A stretch of 64,000 nt of DNA from Eutreptiella sp. 'Long Island Sound 2002' (taxonomy: Eukaryota; Euglenozoa; Euglenophyceae; Eutreptiales; Eutreptiaceae), in assembly GCA_964036045.1 (NCBI GenBank), contig OZ038379.1:114045604-114109603 (forward strand). Direction: 5' to 3'. The number at the start of each line of letters is the position of its first letter. Positions within the stretch are counted from its first letter, which is position 1. Below, piece by piece: positions 54,285 to 62,912 of the stretch. Position numbers and translations under genes: made by a program. Below the pieces are notes generated by a model. The model was not told the DNA's origin. It did no database searches and was given only the letters and a program-made list of their open reading frames with translations.

Positions 54285-54610
54285 CTGGTCAGGGCGAAGT
54301 TAACACGGGTGGCGTCAATTCGCCAAACCAAGTGGGGCTGCCCGCCTGGTCCCACTTGCCGAAGAGGGCGGCCTCCAGGGGTTCGCGGAGGGGGGGGAGC
54401 TGGGGGAAGGATTCGGCGTCCGGGGAGGTGAGGGTGTAGGGGATGGGAAAATAGCCCCCGGGGAAGTGCTCGGAGCCCACGTTGGCGATGTGGGCATCGA
54501 CCCCGGCTGCACCTCGGGGTTAGGTGGTGCAGCGGGGGCTGGGGCTGGGGCAGACGTGGGGTCGGTGACTGTCACCTTCTTCCCCTTGCCCTTCTAGGGT
54601 TGCTTTGGAG
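54285..54610 (-). pseudogene. MPAKQP first-exon remnant in A2
   Basis: Keeps HFPGGYFPIPYTLTSPDAES and FPQLPPLREPLEAALFGKWD of the 11,370 copy, in two frames, and stops at VWRIDATRVNFALT against the array. The expected start codon region reads CATGCCTCCAAAGCAACCCT (minus strand ATGCCTCC...), and TAG interrupts it early. Confidence 0.6.
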
Positions 54611-54682
54611 GCATGATAACGTGAAATGCCTAGAAGGGAAAGGGAATGCATAAAGGGTGCAAAAGAAGAGGAAGAATGGGGC

Positions 54683-54816
54683 ACTTGGCGCGCGCCAAAA
54701 CCGGAGTTGGCGCGCGCCAACTCAAGAGTTGGCGCGCCAAGTTGGCGCGCCAACTTGGCAGTTGGCGCGCCAACTCTTGACTTGGCGCGCGCCAACTGCA
54801 AAGTTGGCGCGCCAAC
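54683..54816. repeat. Element A2 right TTGGCGCGCGCCAA array
   Basis: Eight palindromic units in the leader region, colinear with 11,143-11,272. Confidence 0.9.
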
Positions 54817-55044
54817 TTTGACTTGGCTTCCAAAAAGTTGGCTTCGACCCAAAAAACCCACATATTGCATCATAACAACAACGCAACGCAACCGAAAGCT
54901 GTAAAATATCAATAGTTCCTCACGTTTCATGCACAAGGCGTAGCAACAACACAGTGCACAAGTACAAGCAAGTTGAATGCTCTCGACATGGAGTTGACCA
55001 GGAGTTGGCGAATGTACAGTATCTGGGGTTGGCTTCGTAGTTAC

Positions 55045-55325
55045 AAGGGGAGGGTGAGGTTGGTCTTCCTCTCCACCCCCCCCTCCTTCTCGGTGATGGT
55101 GACCTGCCCGTACCATCCCGTCCCCCCCATCCTGCAGGCCTCATCCCCAGGCTCCCCCCACCGCCACGACGCCCCCTCCGGCAACCTCTTCGCCCCCTCC
55201 AGCTCCAACCGGGCCGCCACCGGCTTGGCGGGCCGTGCCCCTGCTGCTTCTGCTACTCCGCATGCTGCCTCGGCTGCCTGGGCGTCGTCCTTGACGAAGA
55301 TACGGGGTAGCTGCAAGATGGTAGC
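55045..55325 (-). CDS. Element D accessory protein, exon split by A2
   Basis: Begins ATILQLPRIFVKDDAQAAEA, spliced in frame from CPCHQ of the dioxygenase exon, so both may be one protein. It continues with GASWRWGEPGDEACRMGGTG, WYGQVTITEKEGG and ERKTNLTLP, where A2 cuts in. The WYGQVTITEKEGG strand resembles GGTVSQVTVLGDWDEE in the element C accessory protein. Confidence 0.6.
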
Positions 55326-55561
55326 CTGAAAAAAACAAAAGAAACAAAAAAAAACACGCGATAACCCGCGCGATAACCCCTGCGATAACTAGGTTATCGC
55401 GCGATAACCCCCGCAATAACCCCGCGATAACTAGTTAGAACTCGATAACCTAGCGCGATAACTAGTTAGAGCGCCTAGTTAAAACGCGATAACCTAGCGC
55501 GATAATTAGTTAACTAGTTAGAGCAGGGGTTAGAGCAGGGTGTTGTGGGAAGTTTTCACAC
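55326..55561 (-). other. Element D intron filled with CGCGATAAC words
   Basis: 236 bp. Donor TCACCAG|GTGTGAAAAC, acceptor TTTGTTTTTTTCAG|GCTACC. Splicing keeps frame (CPCHQ-ATILQ). About 12 GTTATCGCG / CGCGATAAC and TAGTTAGAGC units fill it. Confidence 0.85.
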
Positions 55562-57733
55562 CTGGTGACATGGACACATGCCTTGGCCCTCCTTCTTGGC
55601 GTCATCCAGCACCAGGCCCAGCCTCCGCAGCCACACGAAGTCCGTGACGGCCGCATACTCCCCCACCTGCCGCCACTCCACCACCTGGGCCACCCCCTCC
55701 ACCTCAGGGGCCACCCTTGCCACTCCCCCATACAACCCCCTCCTCACCACCAAAATGGTGCCCGCCGGCACCTTAATCCCAACATGCCCTTGCAAGGTGG
55801 GCCAGGGCAGTGCCTCCCCATGGCACACCTTGGCCAAGGGGCACTGATCGGGGTGGCCTGCGACCGCCCCCGCCTCCTCATTAGTGAGGGGGGCAATCAC
55901 CTCCCTCCCAATCCCCCACCCCGACAACAAAAAATGCCCTGTGGTTGTTCCCACCGGGAGCAAGCACTGAGCAGATTGCTCAATGCTGACCCCATTGGGG
56001 TCCACCACCACCTCCTCCTCCTCCCCCCCCTCCACCTCCTCCCCCTCCTGGCATGGCACACAAAGGCCATCTTTGTGGGCGGTGCACAAAATCAGCCGAT
56101 TGCATCCGTAGCAATTGGCTACCACCTTCCCCCTACACCTAACCGCCCCATCACACTGGACTGTCCTGGCCACCCGGCCACCACGTGCCCACAGCTGGGG
56201 CCTTTTAATGGACTGCGTCACGTGCAGGTTGGGGAATCGAAGATTCCCCCCCTGGGTAAGCTCAATGGCAAAAAATGCCATGAGGCGGGGGTCCCTTACC
56301 CCCATGGGGGAGGCCTTGGGAATCCCCGACCCCCTGTGGACATCAAGGGCATTAAAAAAAAAAGGCAGTGCCCCTCTTGAATGGCACAGCCCTCTCCACC
56401 CAAGGGTCAGGGAACCCCGAACTGCTGGAGGGCACAAAAAGAAAATGTGACCCATCCTCCTCCTCATGATTATGGGTTAGCATAATAAGGCAATTGACAA
56501 TCAATGTGCCTTCAGGAATGGTGTAGGGGGGGGCGTCGCGATGGAGGTGCTGCGGGGTGTGGTCATAGCTCGAAATTTCGGCCATGTCAAGGATGGTGCA
56601 GCTCCATCCGAACCCCCCCCACCACAGTCTTCTTCGCGGTCTCAAGCACACGATCTGCCACCCTTTTGAGGACTAGCAGATCATGGAGCTTGTGGAGGTT
56701 GTGCTTGTGGTGGTTGGCACCCCCATAGTTGCCATACAATGTGCGGCGGGTCCCAGAATCTTGGGGCCTGCCGACAATGGGGGGGGTCACATTCAAAATG
56801 GGTGCCTTCTCTGAGAGAGGCACCCTATCCAAATCATCCAAAAGACTTTGCAGCTGAATGTCACTCAAAAAATCGTGTTCCAGCAGGTGGTTGACCACCA
56901 GCTTTCCCCCCACCGTGAGCACAAGGTCATTGGGGTCCCTATTAAAGGCCCCCAAGGACTCGGCCGCAACCACCTCCTCTGCCTCCCCAATAAGGGGGGG
57001 TGTTGCCCCAAATGGAAAAAGAATCACCCCCTGCCCCGAAATAATGTTGGGAGTGGTGACCCCATACCACTCACGCTCCCACTCCCTTGTGGGGCAAAGG
57101 GAGTGCATGGGGAGCTTGTTTTCGGGGTCGTCAGTGCAGACCCGGCGGGTGTTGTGGGTGAGGGGTTGGGGGAACCAACCATCCGACTTCCCCTTCCCCT
57201 TACCAGGTCTCACCCTTACCTTGTGGACACTAATCATGAGGGGGTTGTGGGGCTTCTCCTTCCTCCCCCTAGCCCCCACCCCCCCCGCATCCTCCTCCTC
57301 CTCCTCCACTTCCTCCTCCTCCTCCTCCTCACCCACATAGAGGGTCCTCTTCGTCCCCGCACCCTTCTTGGCATGAGCGGTGACGGACTCCACCACCGCG
57401 TCCACATCCTCGGTATGAAGCTGGATCAAAAAATCCAGCAAGCCCCGGATTTACCTCTAGCAACTCGAAGATGTAGTTGCTGAGAACCAGGGGGTCTCGC
57501 TTGTCCGCCATGAAGGGGGACTTATGGACAAGGAGTCCAAAGTCCACACCATGTTCAAAGCGGGTCGCCACAGGGCGCCTCACATTGGCATCACCCATCG
57601 TAAACCCCTCAGGACCGCCAAGGCGACGGACCCCAAGGAGCTTTTGATGGTGCTCGCACCAAGCGTGGGCAGCAGCAAGGGCCATTACGAAGAATATGAA
57701 AGCTTTGAGAGCTAAAGCGAAAAGGGGAAACAT
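55562..57733 (-). CDS. Element D dioxygenase with Cys-rich cluster
   Basis: N-terminal block TRFEHGVDFGLLVHKSPFMA and SNYIFELLEVNPGL (57,580-57,440), one-base shift near 57,440, LDFLIQLHTEDVDAVVESVT, a Glu run, and a central region. Then a 2-oxoglutarate Fe(II) dioxygenase core: HxD in TPQHLHRDAPPYTIPEG, GSHFLFVPSSSSGFP, a shift in an A10 run (56,354-56,363), FFNALDVHRGSGIP (distal His) and RDPRLMAFFAIELTQ (Arg). A Cys cluster follows: QCDGAVRCRGKVVANCYGC, LCTAHKDGLCVPC. A barrel-like region (GGVARVAPEVEGVAQVVEW) leads to the splice donor. The substrate is unknown; a nucleic acid base or a protein are both possible. It starts just after a D array. Confidence 0.6.
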
Positions 57734-57734
57734 A

Positions 57735-57862
57735 AAATGAAGCGCGATAACCTACGCGATAACCCCCGCGATAACCCCCGCGATAACTAGGTCATCGCGC
57801 GATAACCCACGCCATAACTAGTGCTCTAACCCCGTTCTAACCCCGTTCTAACTAGTTAGAGC
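57735..57862. repeat. Element D left-gene (5') array
   Basis: CGCGATAACCCCCGCGATAA and GTTCTAACTAGTTAGAGC units upstream of the first D gene. Confidence 0.9.
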
Positions 57863-58304
57863 ACACAAAGATCAAATCGCAAAAAGTGCAAAACGGGCAA
57901 TATCGAGCAAACGAAACATGGAAGGCACATTGTTGCATCATAGTGCACCCATGTAACATGTGAAATTCCGGGTTCCAACCATATTAACAACACCCAAAAT
58001 TGGGGGGGTTCCGCACCACGCCCTAGAACGCTGCATCCCATGAAAGCAAAGTTTTGGGAAATTCAGTATGGTTTTTGGGACACTCTGCACAGGGAGAAGG
58101 CGACCTACGGTCGGCAATGTTTGCAGTGGCACCCAGTGGTGTAAGGGAAGTGCAAAGTTGGGTTGGGTTGAATTTTCCATGAAAAATGACAAATTTCCAA
58201 CAAAGAAAAAACCGACGCGTACGTGTTGAGATTTCAATTTAACACGTTAAAGTTCAAGTTAAACACGTACGCGTCTATGTGAACAGATCTTAGCGGTTAC
58301 ATGG

Positions 58305-59048
58305 GCAGTGTAGCACAACGCGAATGCTACAATCCTTATGAATGGTGTTGACAAATCAAGACATGCTAACAACCCGCTGACATGCATGTGGCATGGGCTT
58401 GGGTTGCTTGTGTTGAAGGGTCACATTGTGCCTTGTTCGACTTGAAACTGGCCCTAGGGTGGTCGATTCGCCTCTAGTTGTCTTCAGTAGGTGTCGGCCA
58501 ACAGTACGACACATTCCTCTATAGCACCATTGTGCCCCTTTAGGTGCATTGAGGATGGAGGGCACCCTGCGCCATGACGCTAACTTCCTTCTCGCAATGC
58601 TTCTGTTTCAGGTCCGTGGCCATAAATCTAAATACATGAGCGTGATGGTCATCGTAATAAAATGTCGTTCATAAAAAAAATCTTGGCATCTGTGCTGGAT
58701 TTGGATATTTCACTTAATTAGACCTAAAACCAGGAAAATTGGTCCCAGAATCTAGTTCAAAAGCCAATCCAGCATAACTGGAGGCTCCAGCCAGTACTAT
58801 GGGTTCAAACAGCGCCCAGTGGCCCATTTCCAGCTTTCCACAACGGTTGTAGGGGGGAAGGTTTGGACCTAAGTGGACCGCAAGGTTTGTCGGGACCCGC
58901 CATCGTCTCGTGAAAGGTTGGTTTTTCTTGAAAAACGTAGCTCGACTCCAGGAGAATTGGAGCCCCCGCCCACACTTGTCACGCTTGGGGCCAAAACAGC
59001 CCCAGTTTTGCGCTACTCCCCCTAGCTTGTAAAACCTGCGAATCGATA
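58305..59048. other. Unannotated sequence
   Basis: No gene, array or end that I can support. A minus-strand frame at 59,400-58,714 crosses it but looks like translated repeat. Confidence 0.5.
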
Positions 59049-60080
59049 TTTCTGCGACCTTTGAAAATGTTTTTTGAATTAATTTTGTGCGAATATGCGA
59101 GCCTGCTGCAGCATCTCTCTCTCTCTTAATATATTTAATTGTGGTATGGACGTTCGTTGTCGTCGTTTGTCGTTGTCGTCGTTCGTCATACCCCAAAAAT
59201 CCTCCCAATTGTGCACGCTGCTGCTGGCGCGCGCGCGTGCTGCCTGTGGAATTTTTGGATTTGCAAATGCGTTTTGGATTTGCAAATGCGATGTCTGGGA
59301 ATGTTAGATTTGCAAATGTACTTTTGTTTTTCGAATACTGATACTGTGCGTAGCATTTAGGGTTTTGCTGCAAGCGGTAACGGATCCGGCCGGTCCGCAA
59401 ACCGCCTGGTTAAGCGTTCTGATGCACTTGATGGGTAGTTATGCAGTCCAATGATGACAATGACTGACGATGCATGCTATGGCGGGCAACACGTCACTGG
59501 GTGAAGATTTTTAGATTTAGATTTTGATTTGGTTAGAATGAACAATTCAGAAAAAACAAACATTTTTCTGCGACCTTTGAAAATGTTTTTTGAATTAATT
59601 TTGTGCGAATATGCGAGCCTGCTGCAGCATCTCTCTCTCTCTTAATATATTTAATTGTGGTATGGACGTTCGTTGTCGTCGTTTGTCGTTGTCGTCGTTC
59701 GTCATACCCCAAAAATCCTCCCAATTGTGCACGCTGCTGCTGGCGCGCGCGCGTGCTGCCTGTGGAATTTTTGGATTTGCAAATGCGTTTTGGATTTGCA
59801 AATGCGATGTCTGGGAATGTTAGATTTGCAAATGTACTTTTGTTTTTCGAATACTGATACTGTGCGTAGCATTTAGGGTTTTGCTGCAAGCGGTAACGGA
59901 TCCGGCCGGTCCGCAAACCGCCTGGTTAAGCGTTCTGATGCACTTGATGGGTAGTTATGCAGTCCAATGATGACAATGACTGACGATGCATGCTATGGCG
60001 GGCAACACGTCACTGGGTGAAGATTTTTAGATTTAGATTTTGATTTGGTTAGAATGAACAATTAAGAAAAAACAAACATG
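59049..60080. repeat. 516-bp tandem duplication
   Basis: 59,049-59,564 and 59,565-60,080 are nearly identical at a constant 516-bp offset. Each contains three GATTTGCAAATG words, a GCGCGCGCG run, and a GTCGTCGTTCGTCATACC block that recurs at 63,540 and inverted at 62,940. Confidence 0.95.
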
Positions 60081-60094
60081 TAACACATGTCGAA

Positions 60095-60880
60095 ATGGCA
60101 TTCGATTCTAGCTTCTTCTTGCATAATGAGCAGTCCGTGGTTCTGTTAGCGGATTTCGAGAAAAAGGAAGATGTGAAGGACGATGCGAAACCTGTCAATA
60201 AGTACAGTGCACGCGGGAAGATCTGGGAAGATTTGGGAAGATCCGCCTGTTCAACGCGAGTGGTAAGAAAGTCGTGGAAATTTCTGCGCACTGCCGCTGG
60301 ATCAACGCAATTGACTATTGCGCAAAGACTAATATGGTATGTGACTGCCCCTGTTTGTATTGCCCCGCTGAAGCGCCTGCCTGTGAAGATTGCCAAGATT
60401 TGGAGCGGAGATATGCTCGTCAAGACGGCTTGTGGCTCTCCGAATTACGTTGCGCCAGAAGTTCTATTAAACGACATGCACCGCTACAACTTTGCATGCG
60501 ATATGTGGAGCGTAGGTGTGAACATGAATCCGCGGACGACAAAAAGAAATGGTTCGTGCACTGGAAGCGTCAGAAATTTCAACTGTCAGCCTCCAACTTC
60601 CAGTGTTCTCACGCACCGTTGCTTAGCGCGTCAGTTGCGTGCGCGGTATCGTTTCAGCTTTCGCTCGATTTGCGTTGGCACGGTTGCGAAGCACCTGTTT
60701 TCTTGTCGTGTAGATTAACCAGGCGCTTGACGCCGTGGACCAGAAGATTCAACCAAACTGTATGAAGAGATGCAAGCACTTCGATACAGTACCAAGCAAG
60801 CGCAAGAAGGAGATGTTCAAGCGTCTATCGCCGAGAACATGGCACTGGCTCTCTCCTCTGAAGGTATGTGAAGGACGATG
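60095..60880 (+). pseudogene. Protein kinase fragment
   Basis: About 60,395-60,520 encodes KTACGSPNYVAPEVLLND and YNFACDMWSVGV, the activation-loop end (APE) and the following helix (DxWSxGV) of a Ser/Thr kinase, closest in style to the CAMK/AMPK group. The preceding VKIA is followed by KIWSGDMLV instead of DFG. The N-lobe and catalytic loop are not recognisable. A possible exon YEEMQALRYSTKQAQEGDVQ (60,765-60,868) ends at GTATGTG. A captured or decayed gene piece. Confidence 0.6.
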
Positions 60881-61399
60881 CGAAACCTGTCGACAAGTAT
60901 AGAAGGTACAGAAGGTACAGAAGGTCATGAAGTCGCGATTTCTGGCACGACAAATCGATCTGAAATCATGGATTCATGTAATCTGAATGTACTGTACAAT
61001 CGATTTTTTTGATGCATGGGGGTTGCCCCCTGGCGAGCATAACACAGAAGCGGCCTGACCACGGGCAAGTGAGCGTTCATGGCGAGCCGAAGTTCATCGA
61101 AGGACAGCAGCCGTATGTACAGTAACTCAGGGGGTGTGACCCTGCTCCAAAATGCACCAAAGGCCTGGTTACTGTGGGCTGTGGCTTCGCCATTGGCCCT
61201 ATGGTCGGTGTTATGGCGCGTACTGTACAATCGATTATCCGGGTATCTGCACGAATAATCCCGCCTGTTGACTTTTGGCGATTTTAGCCAACAGGCAGCA
61301 GTGGCGACAGTTCTCTCGCTTATACAGTACGGGATATGAGGTTGGAGACATGAGTCATGAGGTACGGGATACGAGGTACGGGATATGCGGTATGTTGTA

Positions 61400-61616
61400 A
61401 GGTAAACGGACCAGTTAGTCCCCCGTGCCCTAATAGTCCCCACTAGACGAATAGGTGCTTTTTTGCGAACCACTAGAAAAAGGTACGAGACATTTTGGTA
61501 GAAGATATAATAAGTTGTATGATACCATTGTGTTTCAAAGTAATTGTTGAGCATGTCGTAGATTTTTTTGAGGTGGGGCTGATCGGGTCAAGAGGGATTA
61601 ATTGGTCCGTTTACCT
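61400..61616. mobile_element. 217-bp MITE with TA target duplication
   Basis: Ends AGGTAAACGGACCAGTTAGT and the inverse of AGGTAAACGGACCAATTAAT, flanked by TA on both sides. The other repeat units read TGTTGTACACAGTG at the same place (61,790 and 63,222) without the insert. Confidence 0.9.
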
Positions 61617-62198
61617 TACATAGTGTGAGGCATGGGTGATGTGTTTGGAAATATGGATTATGCGAATCGCGGTGTCAAATGTGGTGTCAGAGTACAATTG
61701 AGGAGGGGTAAATTTGACTCATAGAGTACGGGATATGATGTTTGAGTGTGGTACGGGATACGAGGTACGGGATATGCGGTATGTTGTACACAGTGTGAGG
61801 TATGGGTGATGTGTTGGGAAATATGGATTATGCGAATCGCGGTGTCAAATGTGGTGTCAGAGTACAGTTTAGGAGGGATAGGTTTCACTCATAGAGTATG
61901 GGATATGATGTTTGAGACATGAGTCAGATGGCACGGGATATGAGGTACGGGACATGAGGTGTGTTGTATTGGGTATGCGAAATGCGGTGCGGTGTGAGAT
62001 ATGGTGCTATGGTGATATGGTGATATGGCCCGCGCTTCAAGCGCGGGCATTCGCATGGTAAATACAGTTTAGGAGGGGTAAATTTCACTCATAGAGTACG
62101 GGATATGATGTTTGAGACATGAGTCAGGTGGCACAGGATATGAGGTACGGGACATGAGGTATGTTGTATTGGGTATGCGAAATGCGGTGCGGTGTGAG

Positions 62199-62332
62199 AT
62201 ATGGTGCTATGGTGATATGGTGATGTGGCCCGCGCTTCAAGCGCGGGCATTCGCACTAGTTATCTTAATATACTAGTGCCAATGCCCGCGCTTGAAGCGC
62301 GGGCCATATCACCATATCACCATAGCACCATA
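62199..62332. repeat. 134-bp hairpin around ACTAGT
   Basis: Arms of about 62 bp (62,199-62,261 and 62,270-62,332) pair with a few mismatches around a short ATCTTAAT centre. Each arm holds the perfect palindrome CCCGCGCTTCAAGCGCGGG, so cruciforms are possible at two scales. Confidence 0.9.
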
Positions 62333-62912
62333 TTCCATTGTCTACAGAGGGGACGTTTCTGTCCGGAAGCGCTCTACGCGGCACAATACGTGCTGCGCGT
62401 GTTGCTTCAAAACGCGCAGCACGCGCAGCACGTGCAGAACGCAAACAACACACGCATCACGCGCAGAACGCGCAGAACGCACAGCACGGAGTTCTAGAGG
62501 CAGACTTAGAAGCAGACTTCCGGCACGCGCAAAACGCGTAGCACGCGGAGCACGTCACTATTGCACACGCGCGCACTTTTGGGGGGCCGCGTCCTCACAG
62601 TTTGGGTATCCAGCCTACGCGGTTGTCCCCCAGGGTTCGCACTGGTCCGAGCCGTACCAGCCTCTAGAGGCGACAAAGAAGCACGCGTGGAGAACACGCA
62701 GCACAGCGACCTGCTCCACCTCCATCCCAACGGCGCCAGATCCTTCTGTTTTGACCCTCTGGGGATCGTCCCGCGTCTCGCCCGTCTCCTGCGGATCCTG
62801 TGGAAACACGAGGGGGGCCAACCAAGTGGCAGAACATCGGGCAGACGAGACCGGGGCTCCACATACATGTGACTCACGGCTCCATACAAACCACGCATTG
62901 AAAGCCGCACAG
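62330..62912. mobile_element. Deleted copy of element G
   Basis: Starts ATATTCCATTGTCTAC and matches 25,992-26,310, then jumps to 27,130-27,370 of G1. It keeps the AACGCG intron words, so it is a DNA-level deletion and not a spliced copy. The right TIR is missing. Confidence 0.85.

Larger units (their letters stand above)
52389..55044. mobile_element. Element A2, deleted A-family copy
   Basis: Ends GTAATTACGAAGCCAA (52,389) and TTGGCTTCGTAGTTAC (ending 55,044). Colinear with A1 at the left arm and transposase 3' end (to about 53,214), at 53,990-54,285, and at the MPAKQP exon and right arm. The transposase body is replaced by about 780 bp of other sequence. It interrupts an exon of the element D accessory gene. 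Flanks AGGAG and AGGGG are a possible imperfect duplication. Confidence 0.8.
48283..58040. mobile_element. DNA transposon D, GTTATCGCGCGATAAC type, complete with TIRs
   Basis: Perfect 34-bp inverted ends that begin TGGGATGCAGCGTTCTAGGG (48,283-48,316 and 58,007-58,040). All genes are on the minus strand, in the order dioxygenase with Cys cluster, accessory coiled-coil part, TET/JBP, transposase. GTTATCGCG / CGCGATAAC arrays lie at 48,526-48,602, 50,399-50,560, 55,355-55,535 and 57,735-57,862. Element A2 sits inside an exon. It lies in element E; no clear target duplication. Confidence 0.9.
45143..58304. mobile_element. DNA transposon E, ACGCGTACGCGT type, interrupted by D
   Basis: Ends CCATGTAACTGCTAAGAT (45,143) and the inverse of CCATGTAACCGCTAAGAT (ending 58,304), each followed inward by TTCACAT and CGTACGCG words. 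After removing D (48,283-58,040) it is about 3.4 kb, with a TET/JBP gene and a transposase 3' part on the plus strand. ACGCGTACGCGT arrays lie at 45,185-45,365, 46,430-46,660, 48,090-48,268 and 58,215-58,275. D sits in the third array. Confidence 0.75.

Noticed and set aside
57400-57450. 34-bp intron in the element D dioxygenase
   Set aside because: GTAAAT...CCAG would restore frame, but alignment with the 44-kb relative keeps the residues it would remove, so a one-base shift explains it better.
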